A DNA stretch of 64,000 bases from Adiantum capillus-veneris (GCA_014529385.2 CM043957.1:69708003-69772002), one strand, 5' to 3'. Positions 32,257 to 46,454 are shown, numbered from the stretch's first letter. Notes: generated by a model not told the origin, from the letters alone. Numbers and translations: made by a program.

Positions 32257-35200
32257 GTAAGATTTTTTCTATTGCAAAAGCCTGTTTCTCGGTAATTCCT
32301 GATTGGCTATGGGAAAATATTGCCATGGATTTTTGATCTACCATGCGCTACCAGTTGGCATTTTACATGATCAAATCTTGACCTTCATTTGCTCGCAAGT
32401 CCACTTTGTCTTTGTGAGGAAGACTATTTAAGTTTACTCATATCATTTTTGACTATTTCTCTTGTAAATGATCATTGTGATTCTTAGTCGATGTGTTTGT
32501 TTGGGTGAGCACTCTGTGAGAAATTGAGAATTGGGTGACAGCTTTGAAGTTTTCGTCATCCTTCCATGCTGATGGTTAGTAATGAGGTGACATTCAATGG
32601 ATTGGACTTGTTGCGATTTTATGTTTAAGATTATACATCAGAATGGGACTGGTTTGTCTCTGTTGTTGGCACTATTCACCTTTTAACCGGTAGGGCACCT
32701 GGTTGTGGAATTTGTCAAGCAAGTTCAACTTGGTTTGTAAAGTGCCATTGGTCCAAACATATACACAGTTGGAAGACACTCTGATCTTTGCAAACTCATC
32801 TTTTGTTGAAGGGGTTGATTTGGGAGAGAAGTGCCAGGTATTAGATCTGTCTCATTAGCTTCCGGGCGTTCTAAAGTCAACTAATAAGGGTGAAACAATC
32901 TCTGTGATTTTCAAGAAATTCAGTTCTACTCTTATCCAAACTTGATAGCCATATGATGTGTACCGTACGGATCGGTATGTATTGTACATTGTTTGTTATG
33001 GGTAAAGTTTTAAGGTATGTAAGAATTGTTAAGAGTTTTGGCATCTCAAGTGAATTGCCCAATGTGATCTCATTATTTGTTTTGGCTTTTAGGTATTTCT
33101 TTTACTTATTTGTCAAAGTCTAGGTAAGGTAAGTTACTGAGGTGGGTATGTATGTGACCCCCTTGCCCCCATTGTATACACATTGAGTTATTCATTGCCA
33201 AGGTTGAAAAGTGCACTGACGAGTATTGAGTTAGCAGCTTCGGTTCTCACGAAGTTGCCTGAGGCGTATGAAGCGGTGTCTAGGACACTTCGGTTACAAA
33301 TCATGAAGGAAAAGCTAGAATTTGATGATCTCAGCTTTTTTCTCATTGGGGAGGAAGCTGTGTTGATAACTCAAGGCAAAATTTAGATTTCTGACAAAGG
33401 CGTGGAAGCACTTGCTTCCTCGGATTTCAGAAAGAAGACCAAGAACCGTTATTACTGTCACAAATTGTTGACGTGTCAAGTCAGTGAAGAACAGAGCCAA
33501 CCTTCAAATCACGGCCGAGGGGCCTAAACCCTAAGAAGAGCAAGCAACAACAGAGGAAGAAGTTCTACCAACTTATGGGTCCCCGTCCGATGGGGCCCAA
33601 GAGACATAAAGGAATTAAAATAAAGCAGGACCCCACACACACACACAAAGGCTTGCGTAGTAGCTGATGACGTGGTGCTTCAGATTTTCCGTTGACTGAA
33701 GACGTGGCAGACTCTACGGATTTCCACGTTTTGCGCTGACTGCTGACATGGCAGCTCTACGGATTTCCATGATTTACGCTGGCAACTTTTGGGCATCGCT
33801 TTTGGACCAGATGCTTTTGAGTTTGAAGGCTTTTCATGTAAATTGCTTTTGGGCCTAGGGCCTTTAAATATGAGGCCATGGGCTCATTCTTTGGCATGCT
33901 TCTGGATGGAGGTGCAGAGGATGGAGTACCGGCTTGTACTTTGATGATGCAATATAAAGAAATACCAAAAGGGGCGCCAAGGTTTGGGGCCAATACTCTC
34001 TAGGGTGGAATTTCTTCACTCCGTGCCGCGTGTCGTCTCTCTCTTTCAATTCAGTTGTTATTGAAGTGCTAAAAGTGTGTTCAGACTGTTCTTTTCTATT
34101 GGCACATCGTGCCCGTCTTGTGACAGTGGTATCAGAGCATAAGGCGTGTGCTTGTCTGAAAGCATACCGGTCTTACCAAAGAGCAGATAGAGCAAGATCG
34201 TACTTCCAAAGTTCGTTATAAATTTTAGCTTCGTGCTCCGACCCCGGACTTATAAGACACTCCCACCCTTACTTCATCGCGCATCGGGCATGCTCTTGTC
34301 TTCGCCGCTCATGTCTTACAGGGCATAAGCCATAAAGATCACTTGCAAGAGAAGGATCCAAGATTTGTTTCAAGCTGCTATTTTTTCTCAGAGGCATTGC
34401 TATGCAGATGTTGATGTTTATAGCTACCAAGCTGCACACTCCAAGGACTTGGCAAGCTTTCAAGAAAATTTTTGCCCGAAGTTATATGGTTTCCGACATC
34501 TTCCTTCAGAGTGCAACTTCTGGCAGAGTGGGGTATCCTGAAATGCTTGCCATGGAAACCCTAGCAGATTATAACTTGAAATTTCTCGACATCTCTCAGT
34601 AGGTGTCTCTTTTCGAGTTGATAACCTTGGAGGTTCGGTGTGACCTCTATGTCTTGGGACTACCATCAACGCCTCAGAAACACTGTCTGTCCAAGAGCTG
34701 TGGACCATGCTGTGGTTGACTACGACCTTATGAAAGAAATCTAATGTAAGGATTCTAGGTACTAATCCTTAAATAAGTACTTAAACTCACGATTAAGACT
34801 TAAGAAACTTGAACTGAACTCAGAAAAAAGACTCTGTGTTTGATTGATTGAATGTGTAATACAAGGGCTCCTTATATAGGAGACGAAGAGACATAAATGA
34901 AAAGTCATGTCTCCTGGTGAAGAGACATGACTTTATACGTAAAGACACTTCGACGAAGAGCTGCAACCATTGGACGGAGAGTCGCACCTGTAGAGCAAAG
35001 AGGTGCGACCAGTCGTCGAAGGAGTGTGGCTTTTGGCGAAGAGGCATGTCTCTTGGGCGAAGGGGTGTGACCATCCAAGCGTAGGGGTTCTCCTTGGCAT
35101 GGCACTTTGCATATCTGCAACTAGGAGTGTATGTAATACTGCAACATAGTCACAAATCGTGACATTCCCTCCCATGTTATCGGAAACCTTTGTCTTGAAC

Positions 35201-38200
35201 CTTTGCTTCATGCGATGTAAGATTTCTGGTAGTAACTGCGAAATATTTAGGGAAGAGGAAATCTTCTCAAGGTACTCTTCAGATGGGGTAACTTGTCACA
35301 AAACGGGCACCACGTGCCAATAGAAAAGAACAGACTGAACAGACTTTTAGCACTTCAATAACAACTGAACTGAAAGAGAGAGAGACGACACGCGACACAA
35401 AGTGGCGGAATTCCACCCTAGAGAGTATTGGCCCCAAACCTTGGCGCCCCTTTCGGTATTTCTTTATATTCCATCAACACAGTACAAGCCGGTACTCCAG
35501 ACTCTACACCTTCTCCAGGAAGCATGCAAAAGAATGAGCCCTGACCTCATATTTCAAGGCCCTTGGCCTAAAAAGCAGTTACAATAAAAGGCCTTTAGAC
35601 TCAAAAGCTTCTGGTCCAAAAGCAAAGCCAAAAAACTGCCAGCGTAAATCACGGAAATCCGAACAGCCTGCCATGTCATCATGCCAGTGCAATTTTTGGA
35701 AATTTGCCCTTAGGGTTAGGGTTAGGATTTCTACGATTTTAGGGTTTCTGGCAACAAAATTAGGGTTTGCAAGTTAGGGTTTCCAGAATTAGGGTTTACT
35801 GGTTTTAGGGTTAGGGTTTTCAGAATTAGGGTTTCAACAGTTAGGGTTTTTGGCAAAAATTAGGGTTAGGGTTTCTGCTCTTGGACAACCACGTCATCAC
35901 TTTGTGACACTTCTTCCGTTACTTGTTCTTCTTAGGGTTTAGGCTTTGACACGCCAGCAGTTTGTTACATAACTTCAACTTTAGTAATCACTGGAGAGGA
36001 TTTTGGCTTGAGAGTGTAATCATTGTCCAATAATGAATCCCAAAATTCTTCAGAATCATCTTCAAAAACTGTCACTTCATGACTTGCAATTGGCATATCA
36101 TCATCTAGCAAAGAATCAATTGGTAACGAAGTATCACTTGGAAAAACTTCTTGCTTGAAATCATCTTTGTCTTCAGCAATTGATTCAGGAGAAGTTAATG
36201 AATTCAAAAATTCATTAATTAGAATTTTTGCATCTGCATCGGAGATCATATTTGCTTCATAATCCACTGTATCATGGTGTTCGACTTGTACACGTGAGGC
36301 TTGAATCACTCGTTCCGCATGATAAAGCCAATGTAAAACGAGTTCACGTCCATCTTTGAACAAATTGATAGTATGTCCTCGAAAGCTAATGGTTGGATCA
36401 TATTGAAATAACCAATGCTGACCAAGAATCATGTCGTAATAAGATAAAGGCATGCGTTCGAAATCCAATTGATCTTTATAAGTTCGAATCTCGAACTGCA
36501 AGTGTCAAACTGTTTGATCACAAGTCAAAATTGATCCATTTGCTAATTGCACATCATATAAGTGAGATTTGTTCTGAGTTGGTAAGCCAAGCTGTTGAAC
36601 TATTTGAGTGTTGACAAAATTATTCGAACATCCGCTGTCCACCAAAACATTGATGGAACGACTGTCGAGAGTTCCAAGAAGACTCAAAACTTTCTTTGAG
36701 AGAGGCTCCAAAAGTGAAGAACCACATTGAGCATTCATAAGAATAGTCATATCCTCTGAGACACGAATTGTGTTGACCACTGATTTTCCTTTATCCTTAG
36801 CAGAATCTGGTTATTCAACATTCGACTATGTTTCCGCGTTGGAATTTCTTTTCAAATTAGACGGATTTGGTCTATTTGGACATTGATACCATCTATGGTC
36901 ACCACCGCAAATTGTACACAAATCGTCCTTCTCTGAAGTCGAAGATGTATTTGACGAGCCTTGCTGAGTATTGGAATGCCGATCTTAAGAAAAATCACGT
37001 CCTTTATCACGATCAAATGGAGGAACATTTGACGAAGATCTACTTTGAGATTGGCAATCTTGAGAATAGAACCTTGAAGTTGAAAAAGGTTGCGTTGCTT
37101 GCTGTCTGAACTGAAACTAATGTTGCTGACTTTGGCTAAAGCTTTCTTTACGATCGCATTGTGAAAAGCGAGCGCTATTTGAAGATCTGTCACCGGGAAG
37201 AAGATTCCGTGTAGGGCGGCGATTATCACCAAGATGCTCCACATAGGTAATTGCAACATCCAAGGTGGTAGGGTTGTATGTGTGCACATCGTCCTTCAGG
37301 TTGGGTTCGAGTCCCTCGATAGAACTTTGAAGTTTATCAGAGGGACTAAGGGTCTCTATCTCCAGAGTTAGCTGTCAAGTGACACATCCAACCCTATGTG
37401 TCCGTGGACAAGCTACAGCATGACCAGGGTTCAGTTCAGTCAAGTCAGTCTAGGATAGGAAGTGATCTTGCGCTTTTGTGAGTTTGTTCGCAGACTGTGC
37501 ATGTCCAGGCACTTAGATTAGTTGCATATCCTCTGGTTGTACACAACATGACCATCAGCATTACCATCAGAATCCATCAGGAGCATTTTCCAGTGCATTG
37601 AACCTATTTTTCCTATTTTTGACATTTTTCACTTATTATTTTTAAGTGACTTTTGTTGGGAATTGGGTAGGGCAAAATGACTAAAGCAATATATAAGGAA
37701 AACCTAGCGCTAGCATTTCTGGCAGAAGCAGGAAGGAGAGCACAGGCACCCCGTGCAGCAGGCCCTCTGGAGCATCTTCTCAACAAGAACCAAGACCAAA
37801 GAAAGCCATCTTTTCAGCCAAGATCTCTTGGCGTTTTTCAGCAAGCAAGACCAGCAGATTCAGCCATCTTCGACAGTGATTCCCCCTCAGCAAATACGGC
37901 GATTTTCAGTCCTGCTACCGCAGTGAATTCAGCCCCATGACCAGCATTTTTGAATAGCATAACCAGCGTTTTTAGACCAGCATGACCAGCGTTTTTGGAA
38001 CGAGCATGTCCAGCGTTTTAGGAGCAGCAGAGAACGTTTTTGGACCAGCAGAGATAGCGTTTTTGTAGAGAGAAAGAGAGCGTTTTCAGCAAGGCATCAA
38101 GTTCACGGAACAACCCCAACTTGGCGCGGCAGGAACCGACTCACATCATTCAGTTTTCAGCCTTAGCTTCGTCATCGTCGTCCGCACCGTTGACCTCGGC

Positions 38201-41200
38201 ATAGTAGCATTTAGACTCATTGCATCAGCACCTTGTATCAGATTGTGCAATCAATAGCATAGACCACTCTCGCCATTGAGAGTGGGGCCCTTGGAGGAGG
38301 GTTTGACAACTTTCTGGTGTCGTATTCTCTTCTCTCTCTATCTCTCAGACTCATGCACCTTCATCCACGTTGTTTGTGATCACTAGCACTCTCTCACAAA
38401 GGAACGGAAGGCTCTCCCTTCCCTAAGTAAAAAAGAACCTTGAGCACAGTTTGAAGCACTCATCTTGAGCAAAGTTCAACATTCACTTCGGCTGCACCTT
38501 AGATTAGCCTTTGGAACTCTGTGATGTACGTGGCCAAGGAACCTGTCTGGCTCAGGCGGTGAAGAGAGGACCGAGCATGAAAATCCGCATTGGCAGGCTG
38601 CGAATAGCACGCCGGAATTTATCCCAAGAAGGTGTGTGTTTACCATCAGCAACCAGTCGTTGCCACCAAAGAAATGTTGTATCCTTGAGCAGAGAACTAG
38701 CAAGTGCAACTTTTTTACTTTCGACTAAGTCCGTGTTGGACAAGTAGACCTCCATTTTGAACAACCATTGGTCCAGCACGCGCTTATCGCGGCGACCATT
38801 ATTAGGCTTTAGGCAGTTTAACATCAAGCTGCTTCTTCTGTGTAGCATTAAATTTTTTATAAAGTAATTAAAGTTCGCGATTGTCTACCTCATCAGTTGG
38901 ATTTGGTTCATTTGGTTTGTCCATTGAAGCTTAGGAAGAAGGTGGTGGAGAAGCAGCATTAGTTGTCCGAGAAGTCGTAGGACGACTCCGATAAGTATTT
39001 TGCATCTACATCTCATCCAAGCGAGTGTGTAGTGATGTGAGGCTTGTGGAAAGTGTGGCCATCTGCTCCTTGATAAGAGTAAGGGAATCGTCAGATTGAC
39101 CATCTCCGTCCTTAGAATTCGGCATGGTTACGCCTCAAAAGGAACTCGAACAGGTACAGGTTCTGCGACGAGAGCACTTGCAGGAACTCTGTTATAGGGA
39201 GAGGATTCGCCTGTACTGCTTCTTCGTGAACTTCGTCTATATACGAAATTTACAGAATGGGCACATCGTGGAATTCGTCTACCATCGCGCGCGGAGTAGG
39301 GTGCTTGCTGAGGGGCCAGCGCTGGAGGAAAGGGTGGGAAGGAGCAGCATATGAAAAATCCAATCATTGGCTAGTCTTCATGCTGTCGTTCATAAGTTTT
39401 TGATCGTAGAGGTGTTAATTATTTGTGGGCTAGTGAGCTCACATGAGCTTGGGGTTTGGCCGGTCAATTGACCCATTAAATTTGAAGGTAAATGATTGGC
39501 TAGTCTTCATGCTGTCGTTCATAAGTTTTTGATCGTAGAGGTGTTAATTATTTGTGGGCTAGTGAGCTCACATGAGCTTGGGGTTTGGCCGGTCAATTGA
39601 CCCATTAAATTTGAAGGTAAATGATAGCATTAAACTTATACACTGGCTGGTGTGGAGAATTAACAATGTTCACACTTGGGTAAATTTGGAGCAAGCCAGT
39701 CGGCCACTTAATGTGAGTAAATTGGGTATATTTTAATAGGCAACATTGGCATGCTGGTCATGTAAAAAAACAACCCAACGAAGGAGTTCCGTGCACCTTC
39801 AGCGAAGAGTTGCCAGCGAAATGATTCAGCGATTTCAGCATACTCAGCCCAACGTTTTCAGCATATGCAGCCCACGTCTCAGCAATTTAGCCCAGCGTTT
39901 AAGCATACTCAGCCTTGGCAGAATTTGGAAAAAGGATGCACAAAGGGGCATTTCCAAGGGGTGCGAGCATTGGGAAGAGGTGGCAGCCTGCCGGCGTGGT
40001 ACCCTTTCGCATGAAGGGGTGCGACCATGGGTTCGAAGGGGTACTACCCGAGGAAAGGGCACTCGAAGAGGCACCAACAGAAGTTGTCCCGAAAGTCACC
40101 GGGTACGCCACACACACATCTGTGTCATTGTCCGTTATTTATGTAATTGAAACAGAAAGATTCATGTTACCTCATGCGCAAATATGTGTGTGTGTACCAC
40201 CTTTCTTCTGCTGCCATGCAACTCCGGGAGAGGGTAGAGTGTAGCGGCAAGGGTGAGAGGCTCACAACCTTCGGGTCCCCGGAAAAAAATTGCATTGATA
40301 CCACTGTAAGGATTATAGGTACTAATCCTTAATTAAGTACTTAAACTCATAATTAAGACTTAAGAAACTGTTGCTAATTGGACTATTTTCTTATTTTTAA
40401 TGATTAATCTCTTTTTTAGGATATTTTATTGTGTGCACTAAGAACTGTTAAAAGATTGTAGCTACAGGAACTGCCATCAAGAACGGACAACTCTGATGTG
40501 TCATTTGATGGGTGACGGTAAACATCGCGAAGGAGTTTTCGTAAGTTCGGTGGAAAGGGCCGGGTTACGAGTGCCCCTGATGCGTCACATGATGGGTGAC
40601 GGGTGCATCAGTAAGGGGGCATCCCGTAGGCTAAGGAGGAAATCCGAACTGAGTAAGAAAATACGCGTAAGAACGCAAGCACAAGAATAAAGATGGGTTC
40701 AATGAAGCTTTTTACGAAAAGCAGGAACAATCGCGGGAAGGCAAACGCTTTCCCGCGAGGAATCTATGTTTGCATTGCATTCGTGCATGTGGTTGCATCC
40801 AGGGACGCCTGGGAAGTGTTGTTAAATGCATTGGTTTTAACTTATAAGGTTTTATTGAGTTTTTGGGCAGGTTCATACCAATTTTAAAATATGCCGGCCG
40901 CCCACTTAATAAGTGGGCAGCCACTTAGAAGATAAAGCAACAAAACCAGCCAGCGAATTCTCTCTCCCTATTTCGGGTAGAACAGCGGAAAAAAAAAAGA
41001 AAAAAAGAAAAAAAAAAGAAGAAAAAAAAAAAAACGGGCGCAATCTCTACGCGAGCAGTTATTCGTGCCGTGGCTAGGGAGCTATAAAAGCACCACATGC
41101 CCTCACTCACGGGAGGTACCAACATCAGCAAGAGAAGACTCTGCCGCAAGAGATCGCGAGACTATGAAGCACGGAAGTCGCTTTTCCCGCGCAAGAGCGA

Positions 41201-44200
41201 CAGGTATCTATTGTGGATTCGCCATACGAATTGTTGTCGCGTGTTTGTGTGGTTTGTTTTGTAGGAATCTCCCCTCTTACAGGAAGGCCCTTCACGGGAA
41301 GTACGGTTTCACGCCTAAGTCCCTTACGGGAAAGTACGGCTTCGCGCCTAAGTCCCTTACGAGAAGGAACAGCCTTGTGCCCAAGCCCTTTACGGGAAAG
41401 CACGACCTTCGGGTCTAAGATTACAGAACGGAAGAGTTTCCTCGGGTTCTCATGCTTGTATACGAATTCTCCCTGAATAAAAGAATACTCTTAACGGGGG
41501 GGGGGCCAGCCCATCTTCTGGTCCCCAATACTGTGTCGATCTTCTCCCTTCTCTCACATTTGCAAAGTATTTTAATTTTCAGATTTTCAAGTGCTCGTGT
41601 ACGCTCTCGTTTTGTGACAGAAACTTGAACTGAACTCAGAAACAAGACTCAGAAGACTCTGTGTTTGATTGATTGAATGTGTGATACAAGGGCTCCTTAT
41701 ATAGGAGACGAAGAGACACAAATGAAAAGACATGAAACAGAAAGATTCATTTTACCTCATGCGCACATATGTGTGTGTGTACCACCTTTCTTCTGCTGCC
41801 ATGCAACTCCGGGAGAGGATAGAGTGTAGCGGCAAGGGTGAGAGGCTCACAACCTTGGGGTCCCGGGAAAAAATTTGCTCTGATACCACTGTAAGGATTC
41901 TAGGTACTAATCCTTAATTAAGTACTTAAACCCATAATTAAGACTTACGAAACTTGAACTGAACTCAGAAACAAGACTTAGAAGACTCTGAGTTTGATTG
42001 ATTGAATGTGTGATACAAGGGCTCCTTATATAGGAGACGAAGAGACACAAATGAAAAGACATGTTTCCTAGTGAAGAGACATGACTTTATACGTAAAGGC
42101 ACATCCTTTCGATGAAGAGCTGCAACCATTGGGCGAAGAGTCGCACCTGTAGAGCAAAGGGGTGCGACGAGTCGTCGAAGGAGTGTGGCTTTTGGCGAAG
42201 AGGCATGTCTCTTGGGCGAAGGGGTGTGATAATCCAAGCGTTGGGGTTCTCCTTGGCATGGCACTTTACATATCTGCAACTAGGAGTGTATGTAATACTG
42301 CAACTGTCACAAGACGGGCACCACGTGCCAATAGAAAAGAACAGGCTGAACAACTTTAAGCACTTCAAATAACAACTGAACTGAAATATAGAGAGACGAC
42401 ACGCGACATGGAGTGGCGGAATTCCACCCCAGAGAGTATTGGCCCCAAACCTTGGCGCCCCTTTCAGTATTTCTTTATATTGCATCAACACAGTACAAGC
42501 CGGTACTCCAGACTCTGCACCTTCTCCAGGAAGCATGCCAAAGAATGAGCCCTGACCTCATATTTAAAGGCCCTTGGCCTAAAAAGCGATTACAGTGAAA
42601 AGCCTTCAAAACTCAAAAGCTCCTGGTCCAAAAAGCAATGCCAAAAGCTGCCACCTTTTCGTAAATTGCGCTGGTGTCCGTATAGCAGGCCACGTGTCAG
42701 CCCGTCACGTCAGCAAATCAGAGTTAGGGTTAGGGTTTTGGGCAGAATTAGGGTTTTTGATTTTAGGGTTAGGGTTTTAGCAGAATTAGGGTTTTGGACA
42801 GAACTAGGGTTTCTAATTTTAGGATTAGGGTTTCTGATTTTAAGATTAGGGTTTCAACAGAATTAGGATTTCGGGCAGAATTAGGGTTTTTGATTTTAGG
42901 GTTAGGGTTTTAGCAAAATTAGGGTTTCGACACGTCAGCAGTTTGTTACATCTCCCCTTCTTGAAAGAGAGTAATTGTCCGCGATTGCAGCATATCTGCA
43001 AATCAACTCAAGTTAGCTCAAAAATTTCCGAGGGTCATTCCGAGGGACATTCCGATGCTCTTTTTATTAAGGAGTTAGCTTCTCCTTTCTGCTCTTTTGA
43101 TCAAAGAGTTAGCTTCTCCTTTCGGCTGTTTAGATCAAGGAGTTAGCTTCTCCTTTCTGCTCTTTGATCAAGGAGTTAGCTTCTCCTTTCGTCCACATCG
43201 GAACTCTTTATATTCCGGCGTAGTAAAATTAGCCATCACATTCAGACCGTACCGATCTTCCATGGGTGTGATGCACTAAAATTACATACCCAGGCAATCT
43301 CATCCAATTAGGAATATTCAATAGTTGGCACATCACAATGCAACACAAATGCTTACATATGCATGTTACAAGACATAGAAACATAAAACCGCCGATGAAC
43401 ACTCCTCCCGTATAACCTAACAAGGTCCGGGCCGGGAGATATTCAACGACTCCCTCATCATTCCTCCCGCATAACCTAAAAAGGTCCAGGCCGGGAGATA
43501 TAGAGGCCTTTTACAACCAAACGTCGCCCAGATCGCAGCTTGCGTCGTTTGGAGGTGCTGAGAGTAACCACTGCTCAGACTTCTTAATACTCCTCCCGCA
43601 TAACCATCTAGGTCCGGGCCGGGAGTCACAACAACAATTATTTACAAGGATACAACCAAACGCTCCCCAGGCATCGGCCTGCGTCGTTCCGAGGTTCAAA
43701 CAATACCAAAACAGTATTTCTCACTTCTCCACCCGGGAGTAAAATCACCATTCATTGAAACCAGTATCAAACCAAAGTCAAACAATTCAAATCGGCTTCA
43801 AAATAGATACCATTCATTTCAAACAAATTCCAAACAGGATCACCAAATAAGATCAAACAGAACTCAAACTTAAAAAGCAATCTCGACATCAATCGAGTTC
43901 GAAAAGTTGACTGCTTTTCCATCTTGAAACCTGCACCAAAAATTAGGGTTAGGTTTCTTCCATAGGGTCGTGGCCGAGCACAGCATGGTTCATCAGCTCT
44001 TGGACAAACAATGTTGCTTTGGTGGCGATGGTAGTCCCAAGATAGCAATCGCACTAAACCTCCAAGGTCATCTGCTCGTGAAGAGACATCTACTGAGAGA
44101 TGTCGAGAAAATTCAAGATATAATCTGCTAGGGTTTCCATGGCAAGCTTTTCAGGATACCCCACTCTGCCATAAATTGCACTCCGAAGGAAAATGTCAGA

Positions 44201-46389
44201 AACCATATAACTTCGGGCAAATTTTTTTTTCTCTTGAAAGCTTGCCAAGTACTTCGAGTGTGCGGCTTGGTAGCTATAGACATCAACATCTGCATGACAC
44301 TGCTTTTGAGAAAAACAGTGACTCGAAACAAATATCGGATCCTTCTTTGCAAGTGATCTTAATGGCTTATGCCCTGTAAGACATGAGCGGTGAAGACGGG
44401 AGCGCGGCCGATGCGTGATGAAGTAAGGGTGGGAGTGGCTAATAAGTCCGGGGAAGTGGCCACGAATAAAAATCCAAATTCCAATAGCTTTGTCTTTTCT
44501 TTTGTAGGACCGGTATGCTTTCAAAAAAGCACACGCGTGATGCTCTGATACCACTGTCACAAGACGGGCACCACGTGCCAATAGAAAAGAACAGGCTGAA
44601 CAACTTTAAGCACTTCAAATAACAACTGAACTGAAATAGAGAGAGATGACACGCGACACGGAGTGGCGGAATTCCACCCCAGAGAGTATTGGCCCCAAAC
44701 CTTGGCGCCCCTTTCGGTATTTCTTTATATTGCATCAACACAGTACAAGCCGGTACTCCAGACTCTGCACCTTCTCCAAGAAGCATGCCAGAGAATGAGC
44801 CCTAACCTCATATTTAAAGACCCTTGGCCTAAAAAGCGATTATAGTGAAAAGCTTTCAAAACTCAAAAGCTCCTGGTCCAAAAAGCAATGCCAAAAGCTG
44901 CCACCTTTTCGTAAATTGCGTTGGTGTTCATACAGCAGCCCACGTGTCAGCCCATCACGTCAGCAAATCAGAGTCAGGGTTAGGGTTAGGGTTTAGGGGA
45001 AAATTAGGGTTTCAGCAGAATTAGGGTTTTGGATAGAATTAGGGTTTTTTATTTTAGGGTTAGGGTTTCAACAGAATTAGGGTTTTTGATTTTAGGGTTA
45101 GGGTTTCAACAAAATTAGGGTTTCGACACGTCAGCAATTTGTTACAGCAACATAGTCACAATCGTGACATCTAACCCTATTTTTTGGTGCAAGTTTCAGG
45201 ATGGAAAGTTAGTCGACTTTTCGAGCTCGGCTATTGTCGAGATTGCTTTTTAAGTTTGAATTTTGTTTGAGAATATGTTTGAGAACTTGTTTGGTGATCC
45301 TATTTGAAATGGATGGTATCTGTTGTGAACCTGTCTTGGTGCCGATTTGAATTTTTTGACTCTAGTTTTAATACTGGTTTCAATGATTGGTGATTTTACT
45401 CCCGGGTGGAGAAGTGAGAAATACAATTTTGGTATTGTTTGAACCTCGGAACGACACAGGCCGATGCCTGTGAAGCGTTTCATTGTATGTTTGAAAACCT
45501 CGGAACAACGCAAGCCGATGTCTGGGGAGCGTTTCGTTGTATGCTATAAAACCTCTGAACGATGCAGGCAGATGCTTGGGGAGCGTTTGGTTGTATGCTT
45601 GAACCTCCAAGCGAGGCGGACTGCGGTCTGGGGAGCGTTTGGTTGTACAGTCTTCTGAGCTCATGGCCCGGACCTTTTTAGGTTATTTGCGGGGGGAGTG
45701 AGGAGGTAGTCGTTGAGTAGCTTCATAGCGCAGATCGTTTGTCTCGGGGGAGTGCTCAACGGCTCTGTTTGGTGTGTTTGTAACATGCATATGTGAGCAT
45801 TTGTTTTGCATTGTGATGTGCCAACTATTGAATATTTCTAACTGGATGAGATTGCCTGGGTATGTAATTTTAGTGCATCAAGACACCCGTGGAAGATCAG
45901 TGCGGTCTGGGTGTGATGGCTAATTTTACTACGCCAGCATATCAAGAGTTCCGATCTGGACGAAAGGAGAAGCCAGCTCCTTGATCAAAAGAGCCAAAAG
46001 GAGAAGCCAACTCCTTGATCAAAAGAGCCGAAAGGAGAAGCCAACTCCTTAACAAAAAAAAAGCAAACTGATTGTCCCTCGGAATGACCCTCAAAATTTT
46101 TATAAAGCTAACTTGAGTTGTTTTATAGATATATTGTAATCGCGGACGATTACTCTCTTTCAAGAAGGGGGGATGTCACAAACTGCTGACGTGTCAAGTC
46201 AGTGAAGAACAGAGCCAACCTTCATATCACGGTCGAGGGACCTAAACCCTAAGAAGAGCAAGCAATAGCAGAAGAAGTCCTACCAACTTATGGTGGGACC
46301 CAGTTCGATGGGGCCCAAGAGACATAAAGGAATTGTGGGACCCAGTTCGATGGGGCCCAAGAGACATAAAGGAATTAAAATAAAGCAAG

Positions 46390-46454
<65 letters not shown>

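Larger units (their letters stand above)
42305..45146 (-). mobile_element. B: non-autonomous LTR retrotransposon (LARD-like)
   Basis: A complete 2.84-kb element in minus orientation. The 3' LTR is 42305-42950, the PPT (sense TTTCAAGAAGGGGAGA) about 42966-42951, the interior 42967-44540, the PBS TGGTATCAGAGCA 44553-44541 and the 5' LTR 44555-45146. A perfect TSD gcaac lies at 42300-42304 and 45147-45151. No protein recognised. The interior shares the non-coding module of A and H, including three hairpin-forming repeats. The LTR middle (GGGGCGCCAAGG...) matches A, and U3 carries telo-box arrays. Confidence 0.93.
34745..45169 (-). mobile_element. C: gypsy-type element with gag and protease only
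   Basis: Minus orientation. The 3' LTR is 34745-35164 and the 5' LTR 41890-42304 plus 45152-45169 (split by B), with PBS TGGTATCAGAGC at 41889-41877. A perfect TSD tctaa lies at 34740-34744 and 45170-45174. The interior encodes gag (from 39125), a zinc knuckle and an aspartic protease, then runs directly to the PPT AACATGGGAGGGAA and the LTR. No RT or integrase fits in the space. Four separate insertions broke it: solo LTR 35294-35969, LTR-like insert 37373-38503, solo LTR 40369-41619 and element B. Confidence 0.87.

Noticed and set aside
43077-43700. CRISPR-like spaced repeats
   Set aside because: Repeats are of several kinds, imperfect, on a plant LTR element, with no cas genes. They are element-internal repeats.
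35700-45125. TTAGGG-rich stretches as interstitial telomeres
   Set aside because: The TAGGGTTT motifs are separated by irregular filler, lie within defined LTRs with target-site duplications, and recur at the same LTR position. They are not head-to-tail telomere repeats.
42305-45146. Two independent solo LTRs at 42305 and 44555
   Set aside because: A PPT adjoins the left copy, a PBS adjoins the right copy, and the outer flanks share gcaac, so they are the two ends of one element.
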